Under the pieces are notes generated by a model. It had not been told where the DNA came from. It did no database searches and saw nothing but the letters and a program-made list of their open reading frames with translations. Both the position numbers and the translations under genes were made by a program. 64,000 nt of DNA from Flagellimonas oceani (GTDB lineage Bacteria; Bacteroidota; Bacteroidia; Flavobacteriales; Flavobacteriaceae), in assembly GCF_011068285.1 (NCBI RefSeq), contig NZ_CP049616.1:2956501-3020500 (forward strand). Reading direction: 5' to 3'. How positions within the stretch are numbered: the first letter of the stretch is position 1; each line of letters starts with the position of its first letter. Shown here in pieces: positions 28,317-35,375 of this stretch.

Positions 28317-28324
28317 CAAAGATA
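28317..28324 (-). promoter_or_regulatory. -7 element of the hpt-adk promoter
   Basis: On the minus strand TATCTTTG (28324-28317) is a perfect TAnnTTTG box, placing the transcript start about 20 nt ahead of the proposed TTG start. No good TTTG -33 element is present at 19-21 bp, so it may be weaker or activator-dependent. Confidence 0.55.
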
Positions 28325-28355
28325 CTATTTTTAAAGCTGCTAAAACCTTACATCT

Positions 28356-28386
28356 TTTATACCCTCGTGGATTTCATGTATTTTTG
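28356..28386 (+). promoter_or_regulatory. Promoter of the purK operon
   Basis: TTTA (28356-28359), 19 bp, then a perfect -7 box TATTTTTG (28379-28386). The expected transcript start is about 15-20 nt before the purK ATG. It diverges from the hpt-adk promoter within about 60 bp, so the two purine operons share one control region. Confidence 0.6.
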
Positions 28387-28408
28387 CCCACATTCAATTT
28401 ACAAATCA

Positions 28409-29566
28409 ATGCAATTTTTCTCTTCAGACTTTAAATTGGGAATTTTAGGTGGTGGACAACTAGGCAAAATGATGCTCTACGAAACCAGAAAATGGGACAT
28501 ACAGACCAAGGTTATGGACGCTTCGGCCGAAGCTCCCTGCAAAATAGCATGCAACGAATTTGTGCAGGGCAGTTTAATGGATTTTGATGCCGTTTACGAC
28601 TTTGGGAAAGATGTGGATGTGCTCACCATAGAGATTGAAAATGTAAACGTGGACGCCCTTGAAAAGCTGGAGGACGAAGGAATCACGGTCTATCCGCCAA
28701 CCAAAACATTAAGGACCATCCAGAACAAGGCCGTACAGAAGTTGTTCTATACCGACCATGGTATTCCAACCGCTCCCTTTACCCGCTTTGCCTACACTTC
28801 CGAAATTGAGGACAGCATAAACAATGGCGGACTTTCGCTGCCATTTGTTTGGAAGAGCGCCCAATTTGGTTATGATGGACAGGGGGTAAAAGTCGTTAGA
28901 AAGATGGAGGACCTCAAGGAACTGCCCAATGTGGAGTGCATTGCCGAGAAAATGATAGATTTTAAAAATGAATTGGCGGTCGTGGTGGCCCGAAATGCCA
29001 AAGGCGAGGTAAAAACATATCCCGTAGTTGAGATGGAATTTCATCCCGAGGCCAATCAAGTGGAATATGTCATCTGTCCCGCTCGGATTGATGACGCCGT
29101 AGCCCAAAAAGCCCAAGAAGTGGCTTTGAAGGTTTCCGAGCACATGAAGCACGTAGGACTGCTGGCCGTAGAAATGTTCCAGACCAAGGACGACCAAATT
29201 TTGGTCAACGAATCCGCGCCAAGACCGCACAATAGTGGGCACTACAGTATTGAAGCCGCCTATACCAATCAATTTGAGCAACATATCCGTGCCATTTTGG
29301 GCCTTCCATTGGGAAAAACCGATAGCAAAGTAGCCGGAATTATGGTTAACTTGGTGGGAGCCGAAGGACATACTGGAGAGGTAGTGTATGAAAACATCGA
29401 AGAAATATTGGGAATGGATGGGGTTACACCGCATATTTATGGCAAAAAACAAACCCGACCGTTTCGTAAAATGGGCCACGTGACCATTGTGGACGAGAAC
29501 ATGGTTAGGGCCAGGGAAGTGGCACAGCAAGTAAAGGAAACCATTAAAGTGGTTACAAAGCAATAA
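28409..29566 (+). CDS. purK: N5-carboxyaminoimidazole ribonucleotide synthase
   Basis: PurK carboxylates aminoimidazole ribonucleotide with ATP and bicarbonate in de novo purine synthesis; PurE then rearranges the product. The 385-aa ATP-grasp protein begins MQFFSSDFKLGILGGGQLGK and has VWKSAQFGYDGQGVKV, the ATP-grasp loop, and NESAPRPHNSGHYSIEA, the family signature. I chose the ATG at 28409 because the frame further upstream overlaps the hpt promoter and is not conserved sequence. In most relatives purE follows directly; here a RhuM/Fic gene intervenes. Confidence 0.95.
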   Translation: MQFFSSDFKLGILGGGQLGKMMLYETRKWDIQTKVMDASAEAPCKIACNEFVQGSLMDFDAVYDFGKDVDVLTIEIENVNVDALEKLEDEGITVYPPTKTLRTIQNKAVQKLFYTDHGIPTAPFTRFAYTSEIEDSINNGGLSLPFVWKSAQFGYDGQGVKVVRKMEDLKELPNVECIAEKMIDFKNELAVVVARNAKGEVKTYPVVEMEFHPEANQVEYVICPARIDDAVAQKAQEVALKVSEHMKHVGLLAVEMFQTKDDQILVNESAPRPHNSGHYSIEAAYTNQFEQHIRAILGLPLGKTDSKVAGIMVNLVGAEGHTGEVVYENIEEILGMDGVTPHIYGKKQTRPFRKMGHVTIVDENMVRAREVAQQVKETIKVVTKQ

Positions 29567-29567
29567 A

Positions 29568-30572
29568 ATGTCCTTTAGTATAAAAATTTATAAGACCGAA
29601 GATGGAAAATCAGAGATTCAAGTAAATCTTAGTGATGACACAGTTTGGCTTTCGCTAAACCAGATTTCTGAATTATTTGAAAGGGATAAATCTGTCGTTT
29701 CAAGACACATAAAAAATATTTTCAAGGAGAAGGAGTTGATTTTGGACTCAACCGTTGCAAAAAAAGCAACAGTTCACCAAAATGAAGGTGGCAGGCTTGT
29801 AGAAAGAAATATAGACGTTTTTAGTCTCGATGTAATTATTTCAATCGGTTACCGTGTAAAATCAAATAGGGCAACACAATTTAGAATATGGGCCAACAAA
29901 TTAATTAAAGACCATCTAATCAACGGATACACCTTAAACGAAAAAAGATTAAAACAGACATATAAAAGCAATTTAAAACAACTGGAGAGCACAATTGAAC
30001 TCTTAACACACTCATTTCAATCCAAAAAGGAGCTTCAATTAATTGAAGCCAAAGGATTTGTTGAGATTTTAACAAGATACACCCAGTCATTTATCATACT
30101 CAATAAATTCGATGAAGATAGACTGGACAGCGACAACCTATCTTCAAAAATACACTATCAAATAGAGTACTCTGAAGCGAAGAAGCTAATTCAAAACTTA
30201 AAGACCAAGTTAATGTCTCTCAAAGAAGCCTCTAACTTATTTGGTAATGAAAAAGACCACTCCCTTAAAGGTATAATAGGTAATATAGAACAAACCTTTG
30301 ATGGCCAATCATTATATCCATCCATTGAAGAAAAAGCGGCACACTTATTATATTTTATAATAAAAAACCATCCCTTTTCCGATGGAAATAAAAGAATAGG
30401 TGCCTTACTTTTTGTTTGGTATCTACAACAAAATGATTTTCTATTTAAAAAAACAGGGGATAGCAAAATCTCTGAAAATACATTAGTTGCCTTATCTCTA
30501 CTGATAGCACAAAGCGACCCAAATCAGAAGGAAATCATGATAAAACTAATTATCAACCTAATAAAAAATTGA
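29568..30572 (+). CDS. RhuM-Fic/Doc fusion protein inserted in the purK-purE operon
   Basis: A 334-aa protein of the RhuM/Fic-DOC type. The N-terminal RhuM domain (about 1-130) starts with a helix-turn-helix-like stretch (WLSLNQISELFERDKSVVSR). A coiled segment (about 125-160) links to the Fic/Doc domain, whose active-site loop is HPFSDGNKRIG (268-278). Fic AMP-transferases usually have GNGR; the NKR here is as in the Doc kinase toxin, so phosphotransfer is possible. It starts 2 bp after the purK stop and ends 1 bp before purE. It is visibly more AT-rich than its neighbours, with Ile/Lys/Asn-rich codons, which suggests transfer. No antitoxin gene is present. Confidence 0.88.
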   Translation: MSFSIKIYKTEDGKSEIQVNLSDDTVWLSLNQISELFERDKSVVSRHIKNIFKEKELILDSTVAKKATVHQNEGGRLVERNIDVFSLDVIISIGYRVKSNRATQFRIWANKLIKDHLINGYTLNEKRLKQTYKSNLKQLESTIELLTHSFQSKKELQLIEAKGFVEILTRYTQSFIILNKFDEDRLDSDNLSSKIHYQIEYSEAKKLIQNLKTKLMSLKEASNLFGNEKDHSLKGIIGNIEQTFDGQSLYPSIEEKAAHLLYFIIKNHPFSDGNKRIGALLFVWYLQQNDFLFKKTGDSKISENTLVALSLLIAQSDPNQKEIMIKLIINLIKN

Positions 30573-30573
30573 T

Positions 30574-31065
30574 ATGAGCAAAGTAGCCGTGATCATGGGA
30601 AGTACGAGCGATCTTCCCGTTATGCAAGACGCCATCGACATATTAAAGGAACTGGGCGTAGAAGTGGATGTGGATATTGTCTCCGCCCACAGAACGCCCG
30701 AAAAACTGTTCAGCTTTAGCAAGAGCGCACACACCAATGGCTATTCCGCAATAATTGCAGGAGCAGGTGGTGCAGCCCATTTACCGGGCATGGTGGCATC
30801 GTTATCTCCCCTACCTGTTATCGGGGTTCCCGTAAAAAGCAGCAATTCCATTGATGGTTGGGATTCCGTTTTGTCCATTCTGCAAATGCCGGGGGGTGTT
30901 CCCGTGGCCACTGTTGCCCTGAACGGGGCCAAAAACGCTGGAATACTTGCGGCGCAGATTATCGGTAGTTCCAACAGCGAGATTATGAACAATATCATCT
31001 CCTATAAAGAAGGCCTCAAGGAAAAAGTCATCAAAGGTGCCGAAGAAGTAAAAAAGAGCTTTTAG
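30574..31065 (+). CDS. purE: N5-carboxyaminoimidazole ribonucleotide mutase
   Basis: PurE converts N5-CAIR to CAIR in purine synthesis. The 163-aa protein shows the family features VAIIMGSTSDLPVM-like start (VIMGSTSDLPVMQDA), VSAHRTPEKLFSF with the catalytic His, and GAGGAAHLPGMVAS. It lies 1 bp after the RhuM/Fic stop and is most likely expressed from the purK promoter through that gene. It is followed by an EF-hand membrane protein gene. Confidence 0.96.
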   Translation: MSKVAVIMGSTSDLPVMQDAIDILKELGVEVDVDIVSAHRTPEKLFSFSKSAHTNGYSAIIAGAGGAAHLPGMVASLSPLPVIGVPVKSSNSIDGWDSVLSILQMPGGVPVATVALNGAKNAGILAAQIIGSSNSEIMNNIISYKEGLKEKVIKGAEEVKKSF

Positions 31066-31081
31066 AAAATCATTTTTGGTT

Positions 31082-31483
31082 ATGAACTATAATCAAATCG
31101 GCATATTGTTGGGGATTTGCGCCATTGCCTTTTTTGGCTTCACGCTAAAAAAAGTGCACAATCCATACCTAAAAGGACTCTGGAAAAGTGGCCTTTTGGT
31201 ATTTACCATCTATGCCGCCCTTTTAATTTTCATTGAAATACGCTGGCAGTTCATTTCGGATTATGCCAGCAAATACGATTTGAACGGAAACGGTTTTGTG
31301 GACCTCAACGAATATTCCGAAGAGGCCATCGCCGCCATGAACAGAAAAACCTATGGAACAACCATAAGAGGTTACGCCCCATTGACCATGGCCGTAATTT
31401 CATCCATTATCGGTTTTGCCTATTTATTGAGTGATTGGGCCGTGATACGTTTAAAAAACAAAGAACAGAAGCAACAACTATGA
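31082..31483 (+). CDS. Membrane protein with a single EF-hand loop
   Basis: This 133-aa protein has three predicted transmembrane helices (about 6-23, 37-54 and 98-118). Between the second and third lies a canonical 12-residue calcium-binding EF-hand loop, DLNGNGFVDLNE (66-77), with Asp/Asn/Glu at the expected ligand positions. The start is the ATG at 31082, not the TTG 6 bp upstream. Its stop overlaps the start of the M3 peptidase gene by four bases (ATGA), implying translational coupling. The family is not recognised; calcium binding is inferred from the motif. Confidence 0.75.
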   Translation: MNYNQIGILLGICAIAFFGFTLKKVHNPYLKGLWKSGLLVFTIYAALLIFIEIRWQFISDYASKYDLNGNGFVDLNEYSEEAIAAMNRKTYGTTIRGYAPLTMAVISSIIGFAYLLSDWAVIRLKNKEQKQQL

Positions 31484-33507
31484 ACAATCCATTATTGGAG
31501 GCATTTAATGAGGCTCCATTTTCCAAAATAAAAAACGAACATTTTAAGCCTGCCTTTCTTCAGGCCATCGAGGATACCAAAAAGGAAATCGATGATATTG
31601 TGAACAACCCTGAAGCCCCTACGTTCGAAAACACATTAGAGGCCTTGGATTTTTCCGGACAGCAATTGGACCGTATCTCCAGTATATTTTTCAATCTGAA
31701 TTCAGCGGAGACCAACGAAGAGATTCAGAAAATAGCCCAAGAAGTATCACCAATTTTATCAGAGTTCAGCAACGATATTACGTTGAACGAAGGTCTTTTT
31801 GCAAGGGTAAAAGCCGTTTATGAGCAACGTGACTCTCTGGATCTGACTACCGAACAGAAGACCCTTCTTGAAAAGAAATACAAGAATTTCAGCAGAAACG
31901 GGGCCAACTTGAAGGAGGAGAACAAAAAACGTCTTCGCGAGATTGATGCCGAACTATCCAAGTTAAAACTCACATTTGGAGAAAACGTATTGGCAGAGAC
32001 CAACAAGTACGAAATGTTGCTAACGGATGAAAAAGATGTGGCAGGTCTTCCCGAGGGCACCAAAGAAGCAGCTGCCCAACTGGCGGAATCCAAGGATAAA
32101 AAAGGTTGGCTGATTACATTGGACTATCCGAGCTATATACCTTTTATGAAATATGCCAAGAGCCGGGAATTGCGCAAGGAACTTTCCATGGCCTTCGGTA
32201 GCAAGGGTTTCCACAATGATGAGCTGGACAACCAGGAAAACGTAAAGCGCATCGTTAACTTGCGTCACGAAAGAGCCAATCTCTTGGGATATGAAACCCA
32301 TGCCGATTTTGTTCTGGAAGAGCGTATGGCAGAGACCCCGGAAAAAGTAAAAGACTTTTTGAACGAACTTTTGGACAAAGCCAAACCGGCAGCGGAAAGG
32401 GAATTTGCCGAACTGGAGGCCTATGCCAAGGAATTGGACAACATCGACCGTTTGGAAAAATGGGACAGCGCCTACTATTCCGAAAAATTAAAGCAAAAAT
32501 TATTCAATCTGGATGATGAGAAGTTGAAACCCTACTTTAAACTTGAAAATGTGATCAATGGGGTGTTCAAAGTTGCTGAAAAACTCTTTGGACTCACCTT
32601 TAAAGAGGTTGACAACGTGGACAAATACCATCCAGAAGTCAAAACCTTTGAGGTGTATGAAAACGACAACTTCATATCCTTGTTTTATGCCGATTTCCAT
32701 CCTAGACCAGGAAAACGAGGAGGTGCCTGGATGACCTCCTACAAACCTCAGTACATTTTGAACGGCAAAAACAGCAGACCCCACATTTCCAACGTCTGTA
32801 ATTTTACCAAACCTACCAGCTCAAAACCATCGTTGCTCACATTTAACGAGGTAACAACCCTGTTCCACGAATTCGGGCATGCATTGCATGGGATGCTGGC
32901 GAACACCACTTACCCTAGCCTATCGGGCACTTCGGTATATTGGGATTTTGTAGAGCTGCCCAGTCAGGTGATGGAAAATTGGTGCTACGAAAAAGAGGCT
33001 TTGGAACTTTTTGCACATCATTACGAAACCGGGGAATTGATCCCGATGGAATTGGTGGAAAAAATAAAAGAATCCGCTACTTTTCAAGAAGGTATGGCCA
33101 CGGTTCGCCAATTGAGCTTTGGACTTTTGGATATGGCATGGCACGGGAAAAATCCATCAGGCATCAAGGATGTAAAATCATACGAAGAAGCAGCTTTTGA
33201 AAGCACAAACTTGTTCCCCGAAACCCCAGAAACATGCATGAGCACCTCTTTTGCACACATTTTTCAGGGAGGATACTCATCAGGCTATTACAGTTACAAA
33301 TGGGCAGAGGTATTGGATGCGGACGCTTTTGCATATTTCAAGGAAAATGGGATATTTAGCAAGACTGTCGCAGATAAGTTCAAGGAGAACGTACTTTCCA
33401 AGGGTGGTACCGAAAATCCAATGGATCTCTATATAAAATTCCGTGGAGCCGAACCGAACGTTAATGCATTGTTGGAACGTGCTGGACTTTTGGAGACCAA
33501 TAATTAG
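31480..33507 (+). CDS. M3-family zinc oligopeptidase (peptidyl-dipeptidase Dcp / oligopeptidase A type)
   Basis: This 675-aa protein degrades short peptides in the cytoplasm. The zinc site HEFGHALHG begins at His463, with the third ligand Glu expected about 25 residues later (FVELPSQVMENW). It has the M3 thimet-oligopeptidase N-terminal helices, SYKPQYILNGK and, at the C-terminus, FAHIFQGGYSSGYYSYKWAEV. There is no signal peptide. The start overlaps the stop of the EF-hand gene. Choice between Dcp and OpdA names is not possible by eye. Confidence 0.93.
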   Translation: MNNPLLEAFNEAPFSKIKNEHFKPAFLQAIEDTKKEIDDIVNNPEAPTFENTLEALDFSGQQLDRISSIFFNLNSAETNEEIQKIAQEVSPILSEFSNDITLNEGLFARVKAVYEQRDSLDLTTEQKTLLEKKYKNFSRNGANLKEENKKRLREIDAELSKLKLTFGENVLAETNKYEMLLTDEKDVAGLPEGTKEAAAQLAESKDKKGWLITLDYPSYIPFMKYAKSRELRKELSMAFGSKGFHNDELDNQENVKRIVNLRHERANLLGYETHADFVLEERMAETPEKVKDFLNELLDKAKPAAEREFAELEAYAKELDNIDRLEKWDSAYYSEKLKQKLFNLDDEKLKPYFKLENVINGVFKVAEKLFGLTFKEVDNVDKYHPEVKTFEVYENDNFISLFYADFHPRPGKRGGAWMTSYKPQYILNGKNSRPHISNVCNFTKPTSSKPSLLTFNEVTTLFHEFGHALHGMLANTTYPSLSGTSVYWDFVELPSQVMENWCYEKEALELFAHHYETGELIPMELVEKIKESATFQEGMATVRQLSFGLLDMAWHGKNPSGIKDVKSYEEAAFESTNLFPETPETCMSTSFAHIFQGGYSSGYYSYKWAEVLDADAFAYFKENGIFSKTVADKFKENVLSKGGTENPMDLYIKFRGAEPNVNALLERAGLLETNN

Positions 33508-33616
33508 AAAATGATTGACTGCCAAAAACAGTTAATACCAAATGCTCCCTGTTAGTATGCTATCAAGGAAACGTCTAACTCGTTTTTAACCTCGGAAATA
33601 TATGTCCAAAAACCAT

Positions 33617-33624
33617 TACATTTG
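33617..33624 (+). promoter_or_regulatory. -7 element upstream of the ECF sigma factor gene
   Basis: A perfect TACATTTG (33617-33624) lies 17 bp before the ATG at 33641. No TTTG is found at -33; instead GGAA occurs at 33594-33597, 19 bp upstream, which might reflect an activator or sigma-specific site. TACCAAATG (33536-33544) is repeated inverted as CATTTGGTA (33619-33627), overlapping this box. Confidence 0.45.
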
Positions 33625-33640
33625 GTAATTCGATAAGAAT

Positions 33641-34195
33641 ATGGCCAATCACAAACTTCAACCGGACAATTGGGTCGACCTATATGCGGACTACCTGTTC
33701 AACTATGCGGTATCGCGTGTGAGCGATGCTGAAATTGCCAAGGATTTGGTACAGGAAACTTTTTTCGCAGGTTTAAATTCCGCCAAAAACTTTAAAGGTG
33801 ATGCCGCAGAAAGAACTTGGTTAGTTTCTATTTTGAAACGAAAGGTCATAGATCATTACCGAAAAATAAATTCCAAAAAGGGCAAGGCCGAAGTACGCAT
33901 CAATTATAGTTCCGATACCGATGCCGAAGGGGATTGGCTGGAACAACAGGTCGCCGACCCTTATAGCAGAGATGGGGACAATGTGATGGAAAATGAAGAG
34001 TTGGGCTCGGCGATCCAAGATTGTATTGCAAAACTGCCCAAAAAACAGGCCATGGTATTTAAATTAAAGACCATTCAGGGAATGAGCACCGAGGATATCT
34101 GTAATGAATTGGATATTAATCCGTCCAACTTGTGGGTAATGGTCCACAGGGCAAGAACATCGCTCATGGGCTGTTTAAACGAAAATTGGTTTTAG
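33641..34195 (+). CDS. ECF-type RNA polymerase sigma factor
   Basis: A 184-aa sigma-70 family protein with region 2 (LYADYLFNYAVSRVSDAEIAKDLVQETFF, about 14-45; RTWLVSILKRKVIDHYRK) and region 4 (about 125-180; LPKKQAMVFKLKTIQGMSTEDICNELD with a helix-turn-helix). There are no regions 1 or 3, so it is an ECF sigma factor. The gene for a small Cys/His anti-sigma candidate follows after 2 bp. Regulon unknown. Confidence 0.93.
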   Translation: MANHKLQPDNWVDLYADYLFNYAVSRVSDAEIAKDLVQETFFAGLNSAKNFKGDAAERTWLVSILKRKVIDHYRKINSKKGKAEVRINYSSDTDAEGDWLEQQVADPYSRDGDNVMENEELGSAIQDCIAKLPKKQAMVFKLKTIQGMSTEDICNELDINPSNLWVMVHRARTSLMGCLNENWF

Positions 34196-34197
34196 GT

Positions 34198-34428
34198 ATG
34201 AAGATTTCATGTAAAGAGGCATCGTGTATCTGCGACAAATCCCAGTACAAGGAAGCTAGTTTTTGGGACATCGTAAAACTTCGCTTCCACCTGCTGTACT
34301 GCAAGGTATGTCGCGGCTATTCCAAAAAGAACGGCGAACTGACCTCATTGTGCGACAGGGCCGGACTGACCATGCTCTCAGATGACGACAAGAAGAAAAT
34401 GAAGAGGCATCTGGAAGATAAACTTTAA
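34198..34428 (+). CDS. Small soluble zinc-type (ZAS) anti-sigma factor candidate
   Basis: A 76-aa basic protein with the zinc-anti-sigma signature HLLYCKVC (His31-x3-Cys35-x2-Cys38), plus further Cys at 5, 10, 12 and 52. It has no transmembrane helix, so it is expected in the cytoplasm, like the redox-sensing RsrA group. It starts 2 bp after the sigma factor stop, at the ATG at 34198. The pairing with the upstream ECF sigma factor is the main reason for the call. Cys-rich composition makes redox or metal sensing plausible but unproven. It shares a TTAA stop palindrome with the convergent gene. Confidence 0.75.
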   Translation: MKISCKEASCICDKSQYKEASFWDIVKLRFHLLYCKVCRGYSKKNGELTSLCDRAGLTMLSDDDKKKMKRHLEDKL

Positions 34429-35249
34429 AAATAATTCTCTGTCCACCAGAACAAACAGAACCAAAAAATCGGTATCGCCTCCACCCAGAACATCACAAAA
34501 TATTTGGACTGCATTCGCTTTTTTGAAACCAGCACTAAAATAAGTGCTATGGACAAAATGAGCCGCAATGTGATTTCATTTTGATGGATTTCGTCTTTCA
34601 AAAACGTCATCAAGAAAAATATCAGAATTAATCCAATACCTAATCTGGTAGTGTTTTTTATACCAAAGACCTGTGGAAATGTCCTCAAACTTTTGTCGTC
34701 CCATTGTAAATCCCTTATTTCAAAAGGCAAAATCAGCACCAGAACCAATAACATCCTTTGGATAAAGGTTACTGCAAAATCCCAGTCCAAGGCTATTTTT
34801 GCATCCAAAACAGGCAATAAGACCGAAAAACCGGCCCAAACAAAGGCTACGATATAAATCTTTAACCCTGCCAAATTCCTCAAGTTTTTGGCGCTGGGCA
34901 ACAAAGGCACGGCGTACAGCGCGGACAAAGCACCCAAAACTAGGGTCGCCATCCAGATAGCTTTATCTAATTTCAACAAAAAATAAATGGCGAAGGCAAA
35001 GGAGACAAAGCTGAACAGTTGAATGATTTTGTGATAGGCATTGGAAACAATCAGATATTTATAGGCCTCTACCCCATATTTAATAAAATTGTAGCACACG
35101 ATCACACTAAAAAAAATGAACCCCATCAGATTGATATCCGATGAACTTCCCAATAAATGAAAGGTGACGCCCGCCATAGAAATCACAGCAATGGCCACAT
35201 GTACACTGGCGTCCAAGTAAAAATCGAAAATAGCTTTTAGGGTGCGCAT
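34425..35249 (-). CDS. UbiA-like membrane protein with a degenerate prenyltransferase motif
   Basis: A 274-aa polytopic membrane protein with about eight transmembrane helices. The segment [20 protein letters not shown] resembles the second Asp-rich motif of UbiA prenyltransferases. The expected first motif (NxxxDxxxD) appears only as [11 protein letters not shown], with the aspartates missing. It is therefore a UbiA relative of doubtful prenyltransferase activity. I use the ATG at 35249; a TTG one codon upstream only adds a residue. It diverges from gcvP. Confidence 0.72.
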   Translation of the reverse strand: MRTLKAIFDFYLDASVHVAIAVISMAGVTFHLLGSSSDINLMGFIFFSVIVCYNFIKYGVEAYKYLIVSNAYHKIIQLFSFVSFAFAIYFLLKLDKAIWMATLVLGALSALYAVPLLPSAKNLRNLAGLKIYIVAFVWAGFSVLLPVLDAKIALDWDFAVTFIQRMLLVLVLILPFEIRDLQWDDKSLRTFPQVFGIKNTTRLGIGLILIFFLMTFLKDEIHQNEITLRLILSIALILVLVSKKRMQSKYFVMFWVEAIPIFWFCLFWWTENYF

Positions 35250-35347
35250 CAAGGTAAAAGATCAAGCTTTGCCCCCAAGGTTAATTTGTGGTTAACAACT
35301 TTGCCCCAGAGACCATCAAAATTGGCCATTTTCATTGAATTAATCCC

Positions 35348-35355
35348 TAATTTTG
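35348..35355 (+). promoter_or_regulatory. -7 element of the gcvP promoter
   Basis: TAATTTTG at 35348-35355 is a perfect TAnnTTTG box, giving a leader of roughly 15 nt before the ATG at 35376. The best -33 candidates (ATTG/TTGG near 35321-35325) sit 22-23 bp away, slightly outside the usual spacing. Confidence 0.45.
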
Positions 35356-35375
35356 TGCACTTTATTGGATTGAAC

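Noticed and set aside
28709..29563. 284-codon open frame on the minus strand
   Set aside because: Antisense shadow of purK; its translation has no family features and purK is certain.
29568..30572. Complete toxin-antitoxin module
   Set aside because: Only the RhuM-Fic gene is present; flanking genes are purK and purE, and no small antitoxin frame was found.
34425..35249. Confident call as a UbiA prenyltransferase
   Set aside because: The first Asp-rich motif is missing, so only a UbiA-like label is justified.
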